Source: JAYZQT01 sp036136335
GTDB taxonomy: Bacteria > Pseudomonadota > Alphaproteobacteria > MPNO01 > UBA830
Direction of reading: 5' to 3'
Length of the DNA stretch: 64,000 nucleotides
NCBI GenBank assembly: GCA_036136335.1
Contig: JAYZQT010000032.1
Span: forward strand, 149,283 to 213,282
Under the pieces are notes generated by a model that saw only the letters and a list, made by a program, of their open reading frames with translations, was not told where the DNA came from and ran no database searches. A program made the translations under genes and the position numbers. Shown here one piece after another: positions 8,657-16,061 of the stretch; positions within the stretch are counted from its first letter, which is position 1; each line of letters begins with the position of its first letter.

Positions 8657-10267
8657 TTGGCATACCGCAATCTGCGCGAATATCTGAAAATTCTCCAAAA
8701 ACGTAACCTGTTGCATGTTATTGATGACCGGATAAGCAAGGACACGGAACTTGTTCCCCTGGTTCGGCTTCAGTTTCGCGGGCTGCCGGAGTCAGAACGC
8801 AAAGCCTTCTGGTTTAAAAATGTCACGGATTCTCTTGGGCGGGATTTCAAGGCATCGGCAGTAATTGGATCGCTAGGCTCATCGCGAGAAATTTACGGGG
8901 CCGCACTCGGCGTTGCCCCGGATGATATCGGCGCCAAATGGGCGAGCACTCACGGACAACCGATAAGGCAGGTTGAGGTTCCGAGAGAGGACGCGCCGGT
9001 CAAGGCTTTTGTCTATACCGGAACCAATTTTGGCGAGGGTGTTGATAGGTTTCCACACCTGATCTCGACTCCCGGCTTCGATCCTGCACCGTTTCTGACC
9101 GCGGGAGTATGGGTCACACGTGACCCCGAAGATGGGGCCTACAATCTTGGCATCTATCGCGGGATGATAAAGGCGCCGGACCGTATTGGCTGCGCGACCG
9201 ACGTGTCCACACAACATCTGGCGATCCAGTGGGAAAAAGCCCGACGCATGGGGAAACATCTTGAGTGCGCTGTCTTTCTTGGCGGTCCACCCGCGCTTCT
9301 TCTGGCCGCTGCCAGCAAGGTGCCCTATGGGGTTGAGGAGTATGGTGTCGCTGGTGCACTGAACGGGGAGCCAATTGCCGTCGTTTCTGCGGAAACCTTC
9401 GACTGTATGGTGCCGGCAGAAGCCGAGATTGTTATGGAAGGTATTATACGAACAGATATTCTGGAGCCGGAAGCGCCGTTTGGCGAGGCAAGCGGTTATC
9501 TCGGCCCGCGAAAAATGGAAAAAGTGTTCGAGGTTAAAGCGATTACACATCGCGTCGATCCGGTCTACCAGGGGATTATTAGCGAATTTCCGCCCAGCGA
9601 AAGTACCGTGATGCGGAAGGCGGCATTCGACGCGATCTATCTCCGGCACCTGCGTGACGCTTGCAACATTCCGTCCGTAACCAAAGTGGCGTGCCATGAA
9701 CTAGCAAGCTGCAACATGCTGTTTGTAATCCAGCTTCATCTCCCCGAACTGGGTCAACCCTGGCAGGCTTTGCGAGCGGCTGCGGCATTCGATGCATCAC
9801 TGGGTAAAATGTTCATCGCAGTTGATTCCGATGTGGATCCGGATTCGATGGACGCCGTGCTTTGGGCGCTGAGCTATAGCATGCAGCCGCACCGGGATGC
9901 GGAAATTATCAGAGGTAAAGTCCCGCGCCTTGATCCATCAGTTACGCCATCCGAGATTTCTGCGCAATTTGCCTACCCGGACGGACAGGGGGCTTCGGCG
10001 ATCCTTATAAATGCCGTGCGCGAGCACCCCTATCTACCGGTATCGCTGCCGCGAGAGGACTTCATGATTGCCGCGCTGGACCGCTGGGCCGCGTTGGGTC
10101 TGCCCGAACTCGACCTGAAATCTCCCTGGCACGGATATCCATTATCTTTGTGGACTGCCGAAAATGTCGATGAGGCAGAGAAGGCGGTTACAGGAAGGTA
10201 TTTTGAAACCGGTGAGAAGCTGGCTGGACGACGAGAAGGATCTGACTATCCTGCCAATCCTGATTGA
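8657..10267 (+). CDS. UbiD family decarboxylase (prenylated-FMN dependent)
   Basis: This 536-residue protein belongs to the UbiD family, which reversibly decarboxylates aromatic and alpha,beta-unsaturated acids with prenylated FMN. The signature EAPFGEASGY lies near residues 274-283 and carries the catalytic glutamates. The N-terminal NLREYLKILQKRN is the usual family opening. The start is a TTG with GGAG 9 bases upstream. No UbiX-type prenyltransferase gene, needed to make the cofactor, is present in the window, so it must be supplied from elsewhere. The gene ends 6 bases before the stop of the convergent cupin gene. It could act in gallate/vanillate-type or heterocyclic acid breakdown; the substrate is not deducible. 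Confidence 0.9.
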   Translation: MAYRNLREYLKILQKRNLLHVIDDRISKDTELVPLVRLQFRGLPESERKAFWFKNVTDSLGRDFKASAVIGSLGSSREIYGAALGVAPDDIGAKWASTHGQPIRQVEVPREDAPVKAFVYTGTNFGEGVDRFPHLISTPGFDPAPFLTAGVWVTRDPEDGAYNLGIYRGMIKAPDRIGCATDVSTQHLAIQWEKARRMGKHLECAVFLGGPPALLLAAASKVPYGVEEYGVAGALNGEPIAVVSAETFDCMVPAEAEIVMEGIIRTDILEPEAPFGEASGYLGPRKMEKVFEVKAITHRVDPVYQGIISEFPPSESTVMRKAAFDAIYLRHLRDACNIPSVTKVACHELASCNMLFVIQLHLPELGQPWQALRAAAAFDASLGKMFIAVDSDVDPDSMDAVLWALSYSMQPHRDAEIIRGKVPRLDPSVTPSEISAQFAYPDGQGASAILINAVREHPYLPVSLPREDFMIAALDRWAALGLPELDLKSPWHGYPLSLWTAENVDEAEKAVTGRYFETGEKLAGRREGSDYPANPD

Positions 10268-10273
10268 TGCGCC

Positions 10274-10792
10274 CTACAACTCCTTCGCATCGATGAGAAC
10301 GAAAGCAATCTGGCAGTTTTCTGTGCCGCGATTTGCCCACGCATGGTTTGTGCCGCGCTGGACAACAACGTCTCCTGCTTGCAAATGTACCTCGTCCGCG
10401 TCCACCAGCATATCAATCTCCCCCGACAACACGACCGCGTAGTCGACGCTGCGGGTTTTATGCATGCCTGGATGGCGTACCGGATCTCCGCTGCTTGGAT
10501 CGAGACCAAGTTCTTTTTTCATCGCCTCGTTGCATACAGTGGCGTCGTCCGGCGTGAATTCCACAATCCGGAAGATCGAGCCACTGTCAGGCGGCGAGAC
10601 GCCTATTTCGCGCTGAGCCTTGTCGAGACTGCCGGTGTTGGTGCCAGGAGTGGCGTCTTCAACCCACAATAGGGTAGATGTCAAACCATTTGCCGCACGT
10701 ACGCGAATGTTGTCAGCATTTCCGTCCATGGCGATGATGGCAGCTCCCGACGCGTCGTGGCCGGTTACGACCCGGCGAATGTTTTTGGTCAT
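10274..10792 (-). CDS. Cupin-domain protein
   Basis: The 172-residue protein has a single cupin barrel in its C-terminal half. The first cupin motif is around HPGMHKTRSVDYAVVLSGE, and the second around LQAGDVVVQRGTNHAWANRG, with a metal-binding type histidine in each. Proteins of this design occur beside aromatic catabolic genes and may act as isomerases, dioxygenases or small-molecule binders. I start at the ATG at 10792, which has GGGGGA 8 bases upstream; an in-frame extension to 10834 lacks a ribosome site. It is convergent with the UbiD gene and divergent from the luciferase-like gene at 11033. Confidence 0.75.
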   Translation of the reverse strand: MTKNIRRVVTGHDASGAAIIAMDGNADNIRVRAANGLTSTLLWVEDATPGTNTGSLDKAQREIGVSPPDSGSIFRIVEFTPDDATVCNEAMKKELGLDPSSGDPVRHPGMHKTRSVDYAVVLSGEIDMLVDADEVHLQAGDVVVQRGTNHAWANRGTENCQIAFVLIDAKEL

Positions 10793-10842
10793 TAATTTTT
10801 CCCCCGATTTTAAAACTATAGCCGGACCGGGCATTCGTGGCG

Positions 10843-10886
10843 ATCAGTGTCATTGACAGCCATGCAGGATTCCAGTGTCATTGATC
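10843..10886. promoter_or_regulatory. Direct repeat between divergent genes, possible operator
   Basis: The 12-base word CAGTGTCATTGA occurs at 10845-10856 and again at 10873-10884, 28 bases apart, or close to three helical turns. The pair is framed by GATC on its left and right. It lies just upstream of the cupin gene start (10792, minus) and ahead of the plus-strand cluster beginning at 11033, where a regulator could control both directions. No regulator gene is adjacent. Confidence 0.35.
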
Positions 10887-10907
10887 CCGCTCCTGTGGAG
10901 GATATCG

Positions 10908-11021
10908 ATGCCGGGATTTGAATTTGATGCTGCGAACTTTGACGTGCTGGGAGATGTTGAGCTATTGGGCGACATCCTCCGGCGGTGCGCAACCGCGTTT
11001 CGGTCCTGTAGCCCCCTGTAG
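10908..11021 (+). CDS. Possible 37-residue leader peptide or small protein
   Basis: A short frame opens with ATG at 10908, has GGAGG about 8 bases upstream and reads MPGFEFDAANFDVLGDVELL and on to a TAG at 11019-11021. The stop overlaps the AGGTGAA ribosome site of the luciferase-like gene that starts at 11033, so translation of the two could be coupled. The sequence is acidic in the first half and then contains RRCATAFRSC. I recognise no family. It may simply be a chance frame. Confidence 0.3.
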   Translation: MPGFEFDAANFDVLGDVELLGDILRRCATAFRSCSPL

Positions 11022-11032
11022 GTGAAACAACT

Positions 11033-12100
11033 GTGGACCTATCTCTTTTCTTTTTGCCCACGTGGCGCGAGGGTTTTGGTATGTCGCTCACGCGGTATTA
11101 CGAGGAACTGTCGGAAAGCGTGGAGCTTGCTGATCAGCTGGGATGGACACGGGCGCTCACAACGGAGCACCATTTTCACTATTACGGGGGTGCGGTACCT
11201 AACCCCGCGATAATCCTGGCTGCCTGGGCGCAGAAAACCAAGAATATTCGTCTGGCCCCTGGCGTCTCTCTGATGCAGTTGCGTGATCCACTCAAGGTTG
11301 CGGAAGATTATGCGCTGGTGGATCAGCTATCCGGAGGGCGCGTCGATATGGGGGTCGCAAAAGGTTTCGTACCGCATGAGTTTGAAGCCTTCCATATCGA
11401 TCAGGCGGAAGCTGGCGCACGCGTAGCAGAGGGGCTGGAAATTTGCCGACAGTTTTGGGCAAACCTGCCATTTGCGCACAGTGGACGGTATTTCAAATTT
11501 GGCCGGCTCGAACCCTGGCCAGCGACCGTGAGCGGCGCATTACCTATCTGGAATGCGGCATCTAACTCGAAATCCAGTTTCGTCAATGCAGCCGAGCGCG
11601 GCTTTCATCTGATGATGAATCATTACCCCATGAGCGCAGAATCCTTGCGGGAAAAATTTGGGTGGTATTGTGAAACCTGGGAGAAATCCAGTCAAAAGAC
11701 ATCCCAGCGCAAGGCAATGGTAGCGTTCATGACATATCTGGCGGACACCGAAGAACAGGCCATTCTGGAGGCTAAAGCCGCACTTCAGGAGCATGCCCAC
11801 GCATTCGGCAAAGTCCTGCATGGCAGTCAATGGGATAGAGATTATGAGGGGGACTTATCCATTTTGCTTCACATGTGCGAAAACGGCGACTGGAGGGATG
11901 TCTTTCGGCGGCGCACACTGATATGTACGCCAGAACAGGCTGCCGAGCGTATCCAGCGATATCTGGAACTGGGGTTTACGGAGGTTTCCTTCATCGCCCG
12001 ATTTGCGGGGATCACTCATACTCAGGCCAAGACGACAATTAGGCGCGTCTCGGATGAGGTGCTCCCCTTGCTCGGGTTAAAGGCGAACACAACGGATTAA
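11033..12100 (+). CDS. Luciferase-like (LLM class) flavin-dependent oxidoreductase
   Basis: This 355-residue protein has the bacterial-luciferase TIM-barrel pattern: an N-terminal LSLFFLPTWREG strand, TTEHHFHYYGG, and LVDQLSGGRVDMGVAKGF near residue 100, the typical flavin phosphate region. Such enzymes use reduced FMN or F420 for oxygenation or reduction. The GTG start has AGGTGAA 7 bases upstream. The gene leads a run of plus-strand genes (CMD protein, COG0523 GTPase, VOC protein, molybdenum hydroxylase), which suggests one catabolic pathway. No flavin reductase is nearby. Confidence 0.85.
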   Translation: MDLSLFFLPTWREGFGMSLTRYYEELSESVELADQLGWTRALTTEHHFHYYGGAVPNPAIILAAWAQKTKNIRLAPGVSLMQLRDPLKVAEDYALVDQLSGGRVDMGVAKGFVPHEFEAFHIDQAEAGARVAEGLEICRQFWANLPFAHSGRYFKFGRLEPWPATVSGALPIWNAASNSKSSFVNAAERGFHLMMNHYPMSAESLREKFGWYCETWEKSSQKTSQRKAMVAFMTYLADTEEQAILEAKAALQEHAHAFGKVLHGSQWDRDYEGDLSILLHMCENGDWRDVFRRRTLICTPEQAAERIQRYLELGFTEVSFIARFAGITHTQAKTTIRRVSDEVLPLLGLKANTTD

Positions 12101-12116
12101 AACTGGAGGGGATTAA

Positions 12117-12659
12117 ATGACACGCATAACGATCCTGCAACGCGACGAAATGAATGAGGAACAGGGTGCTCTCTATGACCAGATAGGTGAGGAGGGAGGG
12201 CCGCGGAGCGGACCCTATTGGGCTTACATCCGTCACCCGCGGCTGATGCGACTTTGCCAGGATGTTGGAAACTGGTTTCGTGGATCTGCCCTGACTGGTC
12301 GGGAACGCCAGATTGCCGTACTGACTGCAATCCGATTTTGGGATGCGAACTATCCTTGGGCCGTTCAGGTGCGTGCGTCGCTCGTTGCCGGTGTCGATCA
12401 GGAAACGGTTGATGCAATCAATGAAAGGCTTGACCCCGGCCTGACGGATCCTCGTGAAAAAATGGCGTGGGAGGTTGCTTCGCAGCTGGTCAATGCACAT
12501 CGGCTGACCGATGATACATATGCTGAAGCGGAAAATCTATTTGGCGCAGAGGACCTCGTGGCCTTGATCAGCGTTATCGGATTCTTCGGTATGGTGGCGA
12601 CCACAGCAAACGCCATCGACGCTACGCCGCCGGATGATGCGCCGGCTCGACTTTTATAA
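12117..12659 (+). CDS. CMD family protein, YPW..Q subtype
   Basis: This 180-residue helical protein resembles carboxymuconolactone decarboxylase-like proteins. Its central helix has Y79-P-W-A-V-Q84 instead of the CxxC of AhpD peroxidases or the YEW..H of the protein at 4882. The start is 16 bases after the preceding stop with GGAGGGG as ribosome site. The COG0523 GTPase gene starts 22 bases after it. A close relative at 60208 is also next to a COG0523 gene, so the pairing appears functional. The reaction is unknown. Confidence 0.82.
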   Translation: MTRITILQRDEMNEEQGALYDQIGEEGGPRSGPYWAYIRHPRLMRLCQDVGNWFRGSALTGRERQIAVLTAIRFWDANYPWAVQVRASLVAGVDQETVDAINERLDPGLTDPREKMAWEVASQLVNAHRLTDDTYAEAENLFGAEDLVALISVIGFFGMVATTANAIDATPPDDAPARLL

Positions 12660-12681
12660 TCTTTCGCCGACCGTCCGAATT

Positions 12682-13719
12682 ATGTCGAAGTCTCACATAC
12701 CCGTTACCGTGCTCACCGGATTTCTTGGCAGTGGCAAGACCACAATACTATCCAAACTAATTCGCGATCCGGCGTTTTCTGATACCGCAGTCATTGTGAA
12801 TGAGTTTGGCGAGGTTGGACTTGATCACATGCTGGTTTCGTCGAGTGACGAAACTATCATTGATCTGTCATGCGGTTGCATATGCTGCACCATTCGGGGC
12901 GATTTAATGTTGACGCTGTCGGACCTGAAGGAACGACGCGAACAGGGGACGGTGCGTCCATTCGCCAGGGTGGTGATTGAAACTACAGGGCTCGCAGATC
13001 CAGCACCCATCATACATACCCTGATGCAGGAACCGACCGTATTCACGTCCTATCGGCTTGCCCAGATCGTAACCGTCGTTGACACCGTAAACGGCATGAC
13101 AACACTCGATCGCTATCCGGAGGCTGTAAAACAGGTAGCGGTCGCTGACGGATTGCTCATGACAAAGACCGACATAGTGGAAGACGTTGATGCCATGGAC
13201 GCCCTGCACACTCGAATTAATCACATTAATCCGTCGGCCCACCGGGAGGAGTGCGTTAATGGCAGGGTTCCGCCAAGTTTTCTGTTTACTGGTGGCGTCT
13301 ATGACCCTGAGAACAAAGGAACCGACTTTGTGGACTGGTTATCAGGGGAAACAGAAGGGCTCCCGAATACTGTGCTGGCTAATGACCGTCATGATGACGC
13401 CATTACCACCTTTTCCATTTCAAGAAATGAGCCAATCAGCCGCGGTGCCCTGGGGGTATTCATGCAAATGTTGGCAGATCAGAGGGGCGCTGATCTGTTG
13501 AGAATGAAGGGGTTGGTGCAGCTGACGGATGATCAGTCAAAACCTGCGGTGGTGCATGGCGTGCAGCACGTCGTTCATCCGATCGAAAGACTGGATGCCT
13601 GGCCAACAACCACGCGACAGACAATATTGATTTTCATCGTTCGCGGAATTCCAGTCACCTGGTTAGAAGATCTCTGGGATACTGTAATCGAAAGTGAATA
13701 CGCCGGTTTGCGGGTCTAG
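12682..13719 (+). CDS. COG0523 family GTPase / metallochaperone (CobW-like)
   Basis: This 345-residue protein is a G3E P-loop GTPase of the CobW/COG0523 group. Members deliver zinc, cobalt or iron to metalloenzymes. The Walker A motif is GFLGSGKT at residues 13-20. The metal-binding motif C64-G-C-I-C-C69 follows, then ETTGLADP and the TKTD guanine-specificity motif. The C-terminal domain is full length. I use the ATG at 12682; an upstream ATG at 12634 would overlap the CMD gene and add residues not seen in the family. A likely client is a metalloenzyme of the same cluster, such as the VOC dioxygenase or the CMD protein. That is inference. Confidence 0.88.
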   Translation: MSKSHIPVTVLTGFLGSGKTTILSKLIRDPAFSDTAVIVNEFGEVGLDHMLVSSSDETIIDLSCGCICCTIRGDLMLTLSDLKERREQGTVRPFARVVIETTGLADPAPIIHTLMQEPTVFTSYRLAQIVTVVDTVNGMTTLDRYPEAVKQVAVADGLLMTKTDIVEDVDAMDALHTRINHINPSAHREECVNGRVPPSFLFTGGVYDPENKGTDFVDWLSGETEGLPNTVLANDRHDDAITTFSISRNEPISRGALGVFMQMLADQRGADLLRMKGLVQLTDDQSKPAVVHGVQHVVHPIERLDAWPTTTRQTILIFIVRGIPVTWLEDLWDTVIESEYAGLRV

Positions 13720-13773
13720 TTTTAATGAATGTCAGAACGCGCTAAGGTGTAATGCAAGTATAGGAGGTTGATC

Positions 13774-14712
13774 ATGAATCACACGGGTATCGACAAAGTA
13801 ACCTATGGCGTAAGCGACCTGGATGCAGGCACTAAATTCTGGACCGACTTTGGGCTTTCGCCGACGGACACTGGCAATGGCCATATTGCCTTTTCAGCAC
13901 AGAATGGTTCTGTCGTCGAGCTCCGTCCCCTTGATGATCCCGACCTTCCGCCTGCCGTTGGAGACAGTCCCGAGGCTACTGCCAGGGAAGCCATGTTCGG
14001 CGTCAAGTCCAAGGAAGATCTTGAGGCACTCGCCGCAAATCTTTCTGCGGATCGAGAGGTACATGAGGACGGTGACGGCGCAATACACACTGTTGATCCC
14101 CTGGGATTTGGTCTTGGGTTTCGGGTTAGCCAGACCCACGAGGTCGAACCACCGGATCAGGAATTCAATGTTCCCGGGCGAGCAATGCGTCTCAACAGGC
14201 GGGCCAAGATGTTTGACAAAGCGTCCCCTATGGAGATGTCTCACATAGTCTACGTGACGGATGATATTGAAAACCATAAAGAATTCTACGTAGACAGGCT
14301 GGGTTTCAGGTTGACAGACGCTTACCCTGGTCGTGGGTATTTTACCCGCGGTGCAGCCGCTCATCATCATCACAACCTTTTTCTTTTGAACCCTGGAAAT
14401 GGAAACCGAGGTTTTCATCACCTCGCTTTCGAAGTGGGAACCATTCACGAACTCTTTGGCGGTGGAAACAATATGACCCGTGAGGGCTGGGATACGATGA
14501 TTGGTCCGGGGCGTCACCCGATATCGTCCTGTTATTTCTGGTACTTCAAAAATCCCTGCGGCGGTGCGGCGGAATATGATTTTGATTCCGACGTTGTCGA
14601 TGACAACTGGGAGGCCAAGGAATGGGAGTCAAAACCCGAAAACTTCGCGGAATGGTGTCTTGCGGAGGGGATGGGTGAATCTCTGCGGTTCAGGGGAATT
14701 CAGAACGGGTAA
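13774..14712 (+). CDS. VOC superfamily protein, likely type I extradiol dioxygenase
   Basis: The 312-residue protein has two vicinal-oxygen-chelate modules. The second carries a full metal triad: His157 in MSHIVYV, His215 or His216 in GFHHLAF, and Glu267 in AAEYDFD. These spacings match ring-cleaving type I extradiol dioxygenases such as BphC, which use Fe(II) or Mn(II). A run of four histidines (AAHHHH) near residue 198 is unusual and may sit at the active site. The start is the ATG at 13774, because AGGAGG at 13762-13767 is 6 bases before it; a TTG at 13768 abuts the ribosome site and cannot be used. It precedes the second molybdenum hydroxylase, consistent with hydroxylation followed by ring opening. 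Confidence 0.8.
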   Translation: MNHTGIDKVTYGVSDLDAGTKFWTDFGLSPTDTGNGHIAFSAQNGSVVELRPLDDPDLPPAVGDSPEATAREAMFGVKSKEDLEALAANLSADREVHEDGDGAIHTVDPLGFGLGFRVSQTHEVEPPDQEFNVPGRAMRLNRRAKMFDKASPMEMSHIVYVTDDIENHKEFYVDRLGFRLTDAYPGRGYFTRGAAAHHHHNLFLLNPGNGNRGFHHLAFEVGTIHELFGGGNNMTREGWDTMIGPGRHPISSCYFWYFKNPCGGAAEYDFDSDVVDDNWEAKEWESKPENFAEWCLAEGMGESLRFRGIQNG

Positions 14713-14730
14713 GGCTTACGTACTGGCGCT

Positions 14731-15585
14731 ATGAAACCGGCACCTTTTAGTTACATTCGCGCGGGCAGTGTCGACGAGGCAGTCTCTGCGCTGGCAGCGG
14801 GCGCGGGTGATGCAAAGCTAATCGCCGGCGGACAGAGCCTAGTACCGATGCTCAATTTCCGGCTCATTGATACAGTGCTATTTGTGGATATTAACGGCAT
14901 TGATACACTGGCTGGTGTTAATGTAACCGACGACGGCGGGCTTCGGATTGGCTCACTGACACGCCACCATGCGATAGAAACATCCAACGTTGTTCGGGAC
15001 AGGGTGCCAGTTCTCCACGCCGCAATGAAACATGTAGCCCATCTCGCAATCAGGAACCGGGGAACGATTGGTGGTAGTCTTGCTCACGCGGATCCCGCCG
15101 CGGAATTGCCTGCGCTCTCGGTACTTCTCGATGCCCAGATTGCAACGAAAAGCCCCTCTGGAAGCCGCACGATCCCCGCGTCTGACCTGTTTGTCGCCCC
15201 GTTGACCACGGTTCTTCAAGCCGAAGAGATAATTACGGAGATAAAAATTCCTGGTCTGCCCCGGGCCGCGGGTTGGGGGTTTGAGGAATTTTCCCAACGG
15301 CGTGGCGACTTCGCCATAGCTGGGGCGGCCGCGATCGTAACTACTGAATCCAAAAAGGTAACCACTGCGCGGATAGCGTTGTTCGGCGTTCATGATGTGC
15401 CCTTCCGAATTCCCGCAGCCGAGGAGGCGTTGATCGCGGACGGGGTTGACGCGGCCGCATCAGCAGTTCGGAAAGCCGTAAATCCGATCACTGATATACA
15501 AGGGTCGGCGGAATACCGACGGCATCTCTCCGACGTTCTCACGCGCCGCGTTCTAACCAAAGCGATAGGCAGGGCGGGTGAATGA
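14731..15585 (+). CDS. Second molybdenum hydroxylase, FAD-binding subunit
   Basis: The 284-residue FAD subunit is a CoxM-type protein of a second xanthine-dehydrogenase-family enzyme. The FAD-binding segments are AGGQS at residues 32-36 and TIGGS at 112-116, followed by LAHADPAAELP. It starts 18 bases after the VOC gene and overlaps the 2Fe-2S gene by 4 bases (ATGA). It is not closely similar to the FAD subunit at 1110, so the two operons are not a recent duplication. Confidence 0.92.
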   Translation: MKPAPFSYIRAGSVDEAVSALAAGAGDAKLIAGGQSLVPMLNFRLIDTVLFVDINGIDTLAGVNVTDDGGLRIGSLTRHHAIETSNVVRDRVPVLHAAMKHVAHLAIRNRGTIGGSLAHADPAAELPALSVLLDAQIATKSPSGSRTIPASDLFVAPLTTVLQAEEIITEIKIPGLPRAAGWGFEEFSQRRGDFAIAGAAAIVTTESKKVTTARIALFGVHDVPFRIPAAEEALIADGVDAAASAVRKAVNPITDIQGSAEYRRHLSDVLTRRVLTKAIGRAGE

Positions 15586-16061
15586 CCGGGAAGTTAGAGA
15601 TCTCGGTGACGGTAAACGGAGTTCTGCGCACAACAGCAGTAGAACCCCGACTTCTCCTTGCTGACTTCATCCGGGAAAATCTTGATCTCACCGGCACCCA
15701 TGTTGGATGCGAACATGGTGTCTGCGGCGCGTGTACCGTTCTGATGAATGGCGATAGCGTTCGGTCATGTCTGACCTTGGCAGTTCAGGCCGACGGCGCG
15801 GTAATCGAGACTGTAGAGAGCCTGGGCAGCGTCGAAGATCTTGGTGTTCTACAAAAAATATTTCGCGATCATCACGCGCTTCAGTGTGGTTTCTGTACCC
15901 CGGGAATATTGATCACGGTGACTGACATGTTGCAAAAATACCCGCTTGAGACTGACGAGGAAATCCGTGACGGGTTATCTGGTAATATTTGCCGTTGCAC
16001 CGGATACCAGCACATCATTGATGCCGTGCGTTCGGTTGTCCGAAAGAGGGATGGCGCATGA
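15582..16061 (+). CDS. Second molybdenum hydroxylase, 2Fe-2S subunit
   Basis: The 159-residue small subunit has the two expected 2Fe-2S clusters: Cys43, Cys48, Cys51 and Cys63 in the ferredoxin-like domain, and Cys102, Cys105, Cys137 and Cys139 in the helical domain (QCGFCTPG and CRCTGY). It overlaps the genes on both sides by 4 bases, so the three subunits are translationally coupled and probably made in equal amounts. Confidence 0.94.
   Translation: MTGKLEISVTVNGVLRTTAVEPRLLLADFIRENLDLTGTHVGCEHGVCGACTVLMNGDSVRSCLTLAVQADGAVIETVESLGSVEDLGVLQKIFRDHHALQCGFCTPGILITVTDMLQKYPLETDEEIRDGLSGNICRCTGYQHIIDAVRSVVRKRDGA

Noticed and set aside
8879..9697. A 272-codon open frame on the minus strand
   Set aside because: It is antisense to the UbiD-family gene and resembles no protein family.
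10816..11091. A 91-codon minus-strand frame between the cupin and LLM genes
   Set aside because: It overlaps both neighbours' start regions, and its basic, Ser/Arg-rich product matches nothing.
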